Below, in pieces: positions 1 through 11,200 of a DNA stretch of 64,000 nucleotides. Both the position numbers and the translations under genes were made by a program. The stretch is from Quillaja saponaria (taxonomy: Eukaryota > Streptophyta > Magnoliopsida > Fabales > Quillajaceae), in assembly GCA_029379385.1 (NCBI GenBank), contig CM055605.1, positions 8,219,001 through 8,283,000 of the forward strand, in the 5' to 3' direction. The first letter of the stretch is position 1. Each line of letters opens with the position of its first letter. The notes under the pieces were generated by a model. That model was given only the letters and a program-made list of their open reading frames with translations. It made no database searches and was not told the origin of the DNA.

Positions 1-2596
1 AAACAAAGAAAAAGGGGGGCGAACCTATTGTTGGAAAGAGAAGAAGGAGCATTCAGTCCTCAAATTTGTGAAAAATGCATATTTTTTGTTTGTTTATGGC
101 TGGATTTCACTTTTCTCATACCCATCTACACCAAACTTAATCAAATCAAAAGGGAAACCTTAGCAATTTTAGGATCAGTGGGATCGACTGAGATCAGACG
201 ATCCTAACGATCTTGAGTTTCAGAATGCGATCCCAGTTCGATCTTACAAGGTGCAATTTTTAAGTCCGATCTGAATCGGTAGGGAGTTATTGGATCGTAA
301 GATCGAACTATCTCACGAGTTAAAACTCGATCTTAACAACCTTGAGTACAAGTATTTATTTTATTTTATTATAGTCATGTAATTTTAATATTCACAAACT
401 GATTGAAATTTACTTTATTTTATTTTATTCGTATTTTTGTACAAGAAATTTATTATTTTAAACAATGAAAATTCAAATATTTGAATATTCGTCAAATTCA
501 AATATCGTTTTAGATTTGATTAGGTATCCGAATTTGAATTCGATAGTTAAACTCAAATTCAAATATAAATAGTAAAGTATTTGAAACTATTCAATTCTAA
601 TTTCAGCCCTAATTTTGACTTGATCGAAAAACGATAGCAGTAACCCTTGTAAATGTTTCAGTACCCTGCCTGGCTACACTGATCTGACTTCAACCAGGCA
701 GATACTAGGCCACAGTATGAGTCTAACTCATCAACTCAATAAGGGGGGAAGGGCACAACCAAAATGTCAGCTTAAGGATGATTTATTTTGCCTACATGGT
801 TTAAATGGTATGGGCTTCTAAAAAATTACTTTAATTCTGATCAACTCTTATCTAATATGGATGATATGACTGCATAACCTACTCCAAGAAAGGAGGTAAG
901 TACCTTGAGAAGGAAAGTGAGATGAAAGGGGCCAAAAATAAAAAAAGAAGGGAATAAAATTCCTGCGAAAGCTAAAAGAAAAATAAGGAAGCAACTCATA
1001 TGTAGTAAGCTGAAAACATGACTGTGAATAAATATTAAGTAACAGAAGCAAGAAATAAACACTCAGGACATGGATCCACTTGAGCTATCATCAGTCAGGA
1101 TGACAAACAAAATCAAGAAAGATATATAAAACTTCATTCTACAAATACTTTTGCGTGTCAAAATTGCCTTCGTACCTTAGACACAATTCGGAGTGATAAA
1201 CTGGCAATCAAAGAAGTTTGACATTAAGTTTACCCCTGTATTTATTCATACAATTATCCTGCAAAGTCAGCACAAGGATGAAACAATTAGGACATTTTTG
1301 GGATCAAGTGGAGTCATCTTTACCTCACCAGTTAAAAACCATAGCTTTAACATATAAATCTCTTTACCAGCTTGTTCAATATCATTCAGACAATATACTT
1401 TTCTGGTTCAAAAGGGTTGGATGGAAAAACAAAGAACAAGTGAAGAACAGAAAAGGACAGACTAAAGGATTTCATTCCAGCAATTGGATGTACAGAGGAA
1501 ACAAAGGAAACATAATATTCTTTGTTGGGTAATTCATCACATTTTTATCTATTCTTTGTTTTGTACTTGATGGGGAATATCGGAATTTCATTTAGATGCA
1601 TTAGATTTTTGTTTGTCACATTCTGCAAATTATTGGACTAAACAACTTACTCCATCCAAGACTGCTGCTTTCTGGCCAACTGCTCCTTCCTTCCTTAAAT
1701 CACAACAAACGCTTTCCCTTCTATTCAGTTCAAAGCATTGAAACACATGGAATCCACCAGAAGCTGATTTCAATATAATTGGCTTCTGTGTACTCCTTTT
1801 ATAATGAAATGGTAATGTGGAAGAAACAACCTAAAAGTAACCCTTCCCTTATGCTAATCTCTCAGTTGAATACAAGACTTTGATGAGGGGGAGAGGAACT
1901 ACCACCTGGCTACAAAGGGGAGACGCTTCTATATACCCAAAGTTCTAATCGCACTAATGCCCTTAAAGAATGGAAAATGAATGCCTATAATTTGGCTCAC
2001 AACATACAAATGGTTGATGATGTTCTAAAGGAAGCAAGTAGCACCCCTGCACTAATGTGAACTGAAACTTGCACGAACAAAGATAATGAAGAGAAGAAAA
2101 ACCAAAAACCAAGTGTTGTGTTTTGTCTTGTTTATTGGGTTGTGCCAAAGTTTCTCGATGCAACCCGTTGGATAATTACGACCTGAGAGTGACTCGAAAA
2201 ATAAATTTTAGCTCTAGGGTTTCAGTACGTTTTTTTGAGCAAGACACTTGTATTTTCTCCAAGAACAAAATAGTGAATTTCAATCTCGTTAGTGAGGATA
2301 TAGGCTAGATTGAGCCGAATCTCGGTACATCTTGTGTTTTTCCTTCTGCTTGTTTTCGTTTTGCAGTTTTAGATTTCAACCTATTATTTCTTCTGTTTTC
2401 ACACCAAGCACCAAAGTTCACTGCAGGCATACCACCAATCATATGTTGACATGATAATTTGAAGCAAATCAACCAATTAACCATTTGATTTAAAAAATGT
2501 TATGGGTGCAAATATCCACAAACAAAATCAGGCATAATTGAGGAAAGGAGAAAACTTATCCTGAAACTTACATTAAAATTTATTAGGCTTCGATCT
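1..2596. other. 3' flank of makorin gene 1, no gene recognised
   Basis: No open frame here resembles a known family, and the longest (1218-1532, plus, 104 aa) has no recognisable motif. The left end holds a GATC-dense block (see 173-332). The rest is AT-rich non-coding sequence that probably includes the 3' UTR of the makorin gene on the minus strand. Confidence 0.5.
173..332. repeat. GATC-dense block
   Basis: Eleven GATC tetramers start at 173, 182, 192, 200, 209, 229, 240, 268, 293, 301 and 329. Several sit in longer related words such as CGATCTTA and its reverse complement TAAGATCG. About 0.5 would be expected at this base composition. It looks like a fragment of a dispersed repeat family, but I cannot name the family. 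Confidence 0.5.
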
Positions 2597-5500
2597 TCAC
2601 CTTAAATGCAAGTTACCAAGGAAATCTGACAATCTGATTACATCATATATATTGGCAAGGAGGAAAAAGAAGAGTTAGGGTAAAAAGTAGAGGACAAAAT
2701 CCAAAAGAAGAACAAGAAAATGGCTGTACAGACCTAACATCTTTAGCTATCACAGTGTGTCCATCTTCAGCACCAAGATGTCTTAGAACTACCTCCTCCA
2801 GACGGCCGTCTCGGTATGCATGCTGCAAAGGGACCATCAGAAATTGATAAATGTATAGAAATTGCTAAAACACACTGACAATCATAATTTGACAGTGGAA
2901 GGGGTGAGAATAGAAAAACTAAAGGTTATGTGACATAAGAAAAATAGCCATTAATAAAAAAAATTATGGTTGCAAGAAAGCCATTTCATAAAAACTACTA
3001 CCAACCCAGTTGAAAGGACACATTACTAAATTCACACAAAGTGGAAAGAAAAACCATCAAGCACCTTTAAACCCTGTTCCAGATGGAAAGGAGACAAGAC
3101 ATGAACAGAAAGGAGAACGCAGAAGAAAATGAGGGGCTTTCATCAATGACAATAATGTATTAATATCAAGTTTTAGAAAAAATTCAGCCCAACCAAAACA
3201 TAGCAAGGCTAAAGGTTAAATATGAGGAGCCTTCAAAATTTGAAAATACTAACATTATCAACCCTCGCAACTCGTTGGCCAGTACACATACTACTTAGCT
3301 ACTGATTAAAAGAACTGGTGTACAGAATACAGAGTCATCAGTATTGCTCGTGTGACTCAGCTTATGCCCCAGACATAACTGCCAAAATGATTATGGAATT
3401 TCCAATATGTTTGTACCACTAACATAAGAAGGCAACAGCATCTAGCTAATTAGAACCTTAGTTTCAAACTCATGGGTTTCATATCAGTCATATCAGCTCT
3501 CTGAATCTCTCTCACCAAAAAAAGAAGAGAAGAACAGTGAAGATTTAGAATATTATAAACAAATAAAAAGAAGAAACAAGAAGCAGCAGCAGCATTCAAA
3601 ATTGCAAAAATAAAGCTCCTATAGTAAAATCTGAAGATGATGACAAGGATGGAGCCAAAAAGAGCAGGGATAAATTATTAGCTTTAAAGGAGATGAAGAA
3701 AAAGTGAAGGATAGCTGTCCTGTCTCCAACCAAAATTTTACAAAATACATATTTGTAAAATTTTGGCTATGAAGATAAATTATGTCATATAGTTCTTAGT
3801 TCTTACAAAATTTTGTTTACATAATGATTACAAGGAAGAGAATGTGTAATACTAAAATAACTAATTCAAAATAGCCATAATTCTGACGTGTCTACCAATA
3901 TACTAAATCTCTGCTCCTCTCAACTATTAGATTGACAATTTTGAATAAAAGTATAAAACTATATGCCTAGTTTGTTTATTTTATTTCCAAGAAAGATTGA
4001 AAGATACATATTTGGCACAACATTGAACTGTCTACTTAGGATTAGTTTGGTAAGGTTGTGGCTTTTCTAGATGTATTGTGCTCTTCTAACTCTTAAAGCT
4101 GCTTTTAAAGTGTTTGATAAAATCATGTAAAAATTGCTATCAACAAGTAGAAGCGACAAAATTAGGCTTGGTTTGGTGATGCCGTGACTTTTTTTTGTTT
4201 AAAGTTAAGGTCAAATTAGGCTTTTATATTTTTGAGATTAGAAACCAGCTTTTAGAAGCCCAAAGTAGAAACACCCAAATTTTTTTTAATTTTTTTTTTT
4301 ACCAAACATTAAAAAATTGACTTATGCTCTTTATAAAAATAAGGACTCTCCAGAAAAAATTACCAAACCAAGTCTTATTTCTATAATATCAAATATAAAA
4401 AAAGCCCTCTCCCCACTTTTATATTTTTGTTTTTTTTAAATATCTTGATTGGAAACAATCACATATCTAAATACTAATAATATTGTCCTCGCACATTTGA
4501 CAGAAAAATCCTAATAGAATGTTGACCAAAAATGTAATATACTTGCATATTCTTAGAGAAACTAAATAAAATTCTATCTCAATGTGCCTCTTAATGAGAA
4601 TAGCTGATAAACTCAAAAACATAGATGCCAAGCAAGACACTTCTAGCTTTTATCAATTAGATATGTGATAACCAAAGTATCAAATTCAAATTACAGAAAA
4701 CCAAAACAGTATGAGTGAACGATAACTACTACCACTTGTACTTTACCTTGTAGAAACAACTAGTTCCAAATGGGCAGTTCCCATGTCCAAAGTCAAAATG
4801 CTTGCAATCAATTGACCTGCAGTAACCTGATAATTAGGAACAAACCCAGTGATGAAAAAATTGAAAACGTCAACTTCCTAATTAATCTAGGAGTTGATTT
4901 GACCTTCTTTTATATCTTGAATTATTGTGCCTAATGATACTTGAACTAATTAGCAAGTACCCCTCACTTGTGTACACCAAGACACAGCAAGGAGGTAAAA
5001 AAAAGCAATTCTTCAAAATAGTTACTCCTAATAACCACTTCATAAATTAAACAAGATTAGGGTTAGATTAGGGAAGGGATAAAATCACAAGTATAGACAC
5101 AGATTTTTGACATTACTTGAGCTTTGCCTTGTAATTGTCAACGATTTCCTGTTTTTCTTCTTTCGTAGAATACCAAATGACACTTGGAATGACGAAGTAT
5201 GATAGCTTGCGACAAATTGGGCAGGCTCTCACTGTATTACTGATATCCAACCCAGAGGTTAGGGAACTACTACGCCAATTCCTGATGCAGGATATACAGA
5301 AAGGGTGGTCACATTCAGATAATAGCCCAAACTTACGTTCAGCTGCTGTGGGCTTTGAAAGAACACGCTCCAGGCAAACACTGCATTCTATGTCTTGACT
5401 GGATTTTAATGAGTCAAGGTGTTTTTGCTTTTTCTCACATGACTTCATATGTTCCTCTCTTTCCTCGGGTCGGAAAGGATGCAAACAGTTTTTTCCACAG

Positions 5501-7045
5501 GTGGGACATAAGTCTCCATGCATATGAGGACATTTTTCTCCTCGGGGACAGTTACCAGCAGCAGCAAAAGAGCAGATGGAACGCTCAGCTGGTGAAACAA
5601 TGTTGGACTCACTAAGATCACCATCCTCCAGAAAATCCTCAAACTCAGATTCTTGATTCCATGCAGGTTTATTGGGAGGAAAGAAAGGTCTGCTGGAAGC
5701 AGACAACTCTATATCACTAGCAACGACGGGTGATGTGCCTCTAGGAGCATAAGGTAGAACAGAATCTGAAACCAGAGATTGGTGTCCATTTATGGAAGAT
5801 GATGCCAAACTTTGTGTTCGAGATGCTTTGACATGGTCATATCTGCAGTGACTACCATAAGCACAGACTCCTTTCTGATAGAATGTGCAGATCTGTTATA
5901 ATAAATAAACAACAAGCAGTCATGAGAGGAACACAATCAATAAATGTACAGCAAGGAAAGCAGAGCTAGAATCAGCTTACATTATTTTGAGGATCCTTCC
6001 AATCATGAGAAAATTCACAATGCTCCCCTTTCAGACATGCTCCATGGGCAAAGAACTTGCAAAGGATCCTAGAGGAGTCAGAAATAACAAAAGGACAAAC
6101 TTGAATAATATGCAAGTTTCAATAGAAAGTCCAAAAAGGAAAGGAAGTAGTAAATAGTAATAATTTCAGTTGAAAAGATACTTGATCATAGTTATGACCA
6201 CAAATCTTACGAAATTCCTTCCACAAATAAACTTATAGATCCATATCAAAAATTAAGAAGAAGTTACATATCAACTACCATAAGTATTATCAACAAAGAG
6301 CAGCAAAATGAAATTTCACAATAATGTAAAACAATAGTTTCAACAATGATCACCCCTTCCCCCATCAAAAAAAGAAAAAAGAAAAAAAAAAAGAGATTAA
6401 TTCCATCATCAATCAAAAATAAATGCAAGGAAATTTATGCATTAAAGGAATGCTCTTCTAAATTCAAAAAGCATAAAAGCAGCAATTCTTTCTTCAACAT
6501 CACTCATCTGTCCACACCCTCTGTGATGTTTATTTCAACCCACCGATAAAAAATAAACAGCTTTTCTCAAGGCTCAAACTTTTTAAGATGCAATTACACC
6601 AACAACAAGAAGCCATATTAATTTCTAACTAAGCCACACGTTGCAAGACATTCAAAAAGGACAAAAAAAAAACTTACTTTGCAAGCAAAATTTTACGTTT
6701 CCAGTATGATGCAAAGCAATAACCCTAACATTTTTCTGATTCAGCAAAAAATTAGGTCAAAATGACTTCGTCCATAATAAAAATTGTTCACCCAATCTTC
6801 AACAATAATAAACATTTTCATCTAAAATTTATACAAATATGACAATCAACAACATGTATTAAACAAAAACATAACACCACGAAAATCACCAGAAATGACA
6901 CAAACTACAACATATATTCGAAATATTACTCAACACATAGAAAGAGAAAGATATCAATTCAATAAAATAAATTATTTCATTAAATTAAAAAAAAAAATTT
7001 GGGTCTAAGTATATAAAAGGAATACGATTCTCACCTCTTAGACAT
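2597..7045 (-). CDS. Makorin-type RING/CCCH E3 ubiquitin ligase, paralogue 1
   Basis: Six coding exons on the minus strand: 7045-7035, 6068-5981, 5892-5117, 4816-4747, 2822-2734 and 2633-2597. All have GT-AG borders and the phases close to 356 aa. CCCH fingers lie at C7/C15/C21/H25, C35/C43/C49/H53, C140/C148/C154/H158 and C296/C306/C312/H316. The makorin Cys-His segment is at about 160-185 and a C3HC4 RING at about 203-260 (CSVCLERV to CPICRKL). This order is diagnostic of makorins, RNA-binding ubiquitin ligases. The C-terminus ([17 protein letters not shown], ending [11 protein letters not shown]) follows the arrangement I recall for Arabidopsis makorin. The first coding exon is only 11 nt (MSK plus two bases). 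A head-to-tail paralogue lies about 1.2 kb upstream. The long intron 4 (2823-4746) holds a MITE. No broken residue was seen. Confidence 0.93.
4038..4377. mobile_element. MITE-like element with repeated left terminus, in intron 4 of makorin 1
   Basis: Terminal inverted repeats are seen at 4162-4177 (TTAGGCTTGGTTTGGT) and 4362-4377 (reverse complement TAAGACTTGGTTTGGT), two mismatches in 16. A second, diverged copy of the left end starts near 4038 (TTAGGATTAGTTTGGT), so the unit may be nested or partly duplicated. The 216-bp inner element has no coding capacity. The terminal sequence resembles hAT or PIF/Harbinger MITE ends. I could not define a clear target duplication. Confidence 0.5.
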
Positions 7046-8241
7046 GGCGATTGATGAAAATTTTGGAATTAAGCAACCACTCTGAAAATCAAAACCCTAA
7101 ATCTCCGTTTAATTGTTAAGGTAGCGAAATTGGAGGAGTCTAGCGTAGGAATTGAAATCATTTAGCACAAAGAATGTTGAAAAAGTTTCTGCGAGTCTGA
7201 ATTGAGCGTAGATAGGGCGGCATAAGTCTTTAAGAGAAGACAAGTTCTTTAGACTGCGTAAATACGAAAATGCCCCTGTCTCTTTGATGTTTCAGCTAGT
7301 ATTGAATGTTAACTTCAGATTAATCTAACCGTTAAGAATATAGTCAAAAAAAAAAAAAAAATTATTAGATTGAGAGTTTAAGACTTTTTTTTTTAATGAG
7401 ATTGAGAATTTGTCCTCTTTTAAAAAATTGGGTATAGACAGATATAATATTATAGTGATGTGATTGTCGGACTGTATAAAATACATTTTCATTTTAAGTA
7501 AAAAAATTAGTACGTTCTTTGTTATTTAATTCAGTAAAAGAGAAAAAATTCACAAATAATCTTACTATAATCTCCCTTAAGACTCATTTTGGCAAAGGTA
7601 ATACCACAAAGTTCATCCTGGCTCTTCACTGTGCTTCGCTAAGAAACCGCTTATGCAATAATCGGTAACTTCATAGTAATATGCAGGGACATCAAAATGG
7701 TTCTGACGAAAAAAGATCAATCACAAGAAATTACTACCAAACAAAACGTACTACCAACTACCAAGCAAGTAGAAAACCCATTGTTGCAACAAAGACACTC
7801 CATAGATAGAAGCTATTACCAACCAAATGGAAACAACTCCTTGAACTCAAATTCAGCAAGCAGCTTAAACGTAACACCAATACAAAAGAAACATAACGAA
7901 GATATTAAAGGAAAATTCACATGTTCTCAGAGCAAAAGATAGGCTAAAAGATGAGAAGCCTTCCACCAAAAGCACAATTAATTTTTGCATGGCAAGATCC
8001 TCAGATTATATTACATCCCGTCAATATGTATCTACAGATAAACAGACCACTCAACTGCAGATGATCCAAAACCAAGAAAGCCTTTCACATAACCCAAACT
8101 AGTTTGAGAAATGTGAAATACTATTTAACTTAAAAACTTTCTAGACAAAAGGTAAAACCCAAACTGGCTATAAGGAAATTAAGTCCAGAGCCTGGCCAAA
8201 AATGGGGAGTAACTACATCCGGCTTTAGTAGCTCAAGGGGT
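7046..8241. other. Spacer between the tandem makorin genes
   Basis: This holds the promoter and 5' leader of makorin 1 (next to 7046-7250) and, from about 7560 to 8241, the probable 3' UTR of makorin 2. The short plus-strand open frame at 7697-7942 is low-complexity and antisense to that UTR, so I do not call it a gene. Confidence 0.5.
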
Positions 8242-11200
8242 CTAAAACTCCTCATCACTCGAACCATGAAGGGCAGCAGAAGACAGCATATCCAGAAGTG
8301 TCCTTTCCTCCAAGTGAGCGAATAACTCATCGTCTGAATCTTCAGTATTAAAAGCATTTGGACCAGAACCCAGCATCTCTGCTAATTCAAGTATCTCTAA
8401 AGGACTACATCCATCAAAAAATTCTGAATCTTTCATCATCATGTAAAATTCTTCAGGTTCTAAATCCAATTCCGAGTACATATCCAGCACATCATCCATA
8501 TCAAAGTAATTGGATCCACCTGGACGCGACCTTCGCAAACGTGGCCTTCGTGGAGGTGGCCCGTGATGTATCCATGCATATGAGCCAGGCTTGACTGTGT
8601 GCTGGAAGGCAAAAAGACATTATACCCTTATAGGAATCATTAAATTAACCAATTACAAGATGATAGTAAACAACAAACAGAACATGAATAAACCTAAGAA
8701 AAGAGAAGCAAACAAAAGGTTAACAGTTTTCTTCATTAAAAAAAAAATCTGGATTTGTAGAGTATTAAGAATCTAGTTGAATTTTGTTTTGATTCTTTTA
8801 TACAAAATTATCAAGGTTGAAGGAGGAACAAGAAACATTTCAAATGTACAATTGACCTGAAAGCAGCAACAGTTTTATTCTGCACACAAGGTAAAAGTAC
8901 ATAAAAAAGAGAGAACCTGTTCAGATCAGGAGCCTACAAAACAGATATCTGAGATTATTTATAAATTACAATGCGTTGGAATCAAATAAAAAAATAGAAT
9001 TCATTAAAATTGAAATAAATTCTATAATTCAATTCATTTCAAATGAATTTATTAGGAACAAGTGATATAATATGGAATTTAGTTCAATTCCACTGTTTGG
9101 AACACATGAAGATTAATTTTTAGGTTATGTATTCATCTCATATTGCCCTCAATTTTTTAATTGAAATATCATTGTACTAAAAAGATAAAGATGAGAGATT
9201 GATTGTTGGCTCAATAAACGAAAGAAAAGTCAAGAGGAAGAGGCTTCAATTGGCTGGGTGAGTAGCAAAATAGAGTGTTAGTAGCTCTTCATCTATTTCT
9301 CTAAATTAAAATTATGTGGGATATACTAAAGATAATAAAACTGTAATTTGAGATGGGAACAACTACTAACTCATCTCAAATGAATTTCACAAAATGAAAT
9401 TTAACCTATTTGGTATGAAATTCAAAACTAAATAAAATTTGGATTTTCAAATGAATTTTAGTTGAGTTTTACACTAATTTATTCATTCCATACAAACAAA
9501 CAAAAAAAGGTGTGGAATTCGTTTCAAATGAACTCATTCCACCTTTTTTTGTTCCAAATACAAGGTTAGTCATAGACACCTCCTTAAATGCTCTAGAAAA
9601 AGAAAAAAGAGAAGATTCAAGTCAGTGGAACAAAGAAAACTAGAGGAAGAGACACATCAAGTTTCATGACAACGTAAGGAACCAACCAGAGAGGTTGTTT
9701 GCTTTATGTTGTTTCTCTTTTTCATGATTTGGGCAGATCCCTCTCTCTCAACAGTCACTCATTTGAATTGTTCCTCTTACCTTACTAAGTTTTAGTTCCA
9801 TAGTCAATAAAAGAAAAAGGGAAAAAAAAAAAAAAAAAAAAAAAAGAGTACAAATTTCATAATTTTAGGCATTATATATAATAATGGAAATCATGGTGCC
9901 AATGCAAGCACATTAGCAACTTCATTTGAAAACATTCTGCAATCAGGATAGCAAGATCAAGCCCATTTGCCGAATCCTAATTAATTCCATAAAGGTACGT
10001 GTGTTAATCTAACAAACCATCTCTTTCCTTACCACCCCCAATAAATACGAGTGCGCGTGTTTGTTTTGTGTGTCTACCTTGTATTTTTATTGGCTTCATC
10101 TAGCACCATCACAAAGAGTAAGCAGAACCAGAAAAAATAGGTTTAATACTCTGCAGGTAGACGAAACTAAAGCGAGTCTAAATTCTAAGCTAGAATTATA
10201 GAGGACCACGTTAGAATCTAAAGGTCTCAAGTTAAGTTGGAAGAAAAACAAATATATACTACAACTTTAGTTTCACTAGAGGAGGCTAAATTGAAGTAAT
10301 TTTGGATGGGCATGAACTCTCGATGAAGGAAGTGTTTAAATACTTAGGATTTTTCTAACAAAAAGATGGTGCAGTTGAGCATGATATAAATATAATTAAT
10401 ATAGGATGGATGAAGTGACAAAATGCATTAACAGTTTTATGTGTTCCTAAAATCTTGGAGAGGTTAAAAAGAAAATTCTACAAGAAGGTCATGAGACCAA
10501 CTATATTGTATGGTTTTGAATCTTAGGCAGCTAAGAAACAATACTTGCATAAAATGAAAGTGGCTAAAATGCGAATGTTGAGAAGGATGGCATGATAAAA
10601 AAGAAAAGATATAATATGAAAGGAGGAGATACGTAGGAAGGTCGATATTGCACCAATTAGAGATGAGGAAATAGAAGGAGGTACACAGAAAGAAGCATAT
10701 AGAAAGTGAGGGGTCATCAATGCATGCAGAAAAGGAAAACGACAAGACATAAGAGCATGAAAAGAATCCAATGGCACATGCTTTTAAGATGTCAAGAAAC
10801 CCACAAAATTATTATGATTTCACACATTATGTTATAACTTTTGTTAATAACGTAATATTCATCAGAAATTAAATAAATAAAAGAAAAGGAATTTGGTAGT
10901 ATAACAAAAGGAGAATAAATTCAAAAAACAAGGGAGGCCATGATAAATTGAAAACACAACAGAGGTTGATGTAACTTTATTCTTTCGTAAAAGAGATATG
11001 GATATAAATTAGCATAGAAAGTTAAATTGTATATTAAATATTTTCAAAATCCCTAACCACAAAAAATTTGCACAAAACAAGTCTACAAGCATAATGAATT
11101 GAATGCACAAGCACGAGAAAAAAGACATACTATATTTTATAAACAACAAAACAATGAATCAAACATATTTTCCCAAAATTAAGAAAAAAGAGTTAATACT

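Noticed and set aside
1218..1532. 104-aa plus-strand open frame
   Set aside because: No recognisable motif, opposite in strand to the neighbouring makorin and lying in its 3' flank.
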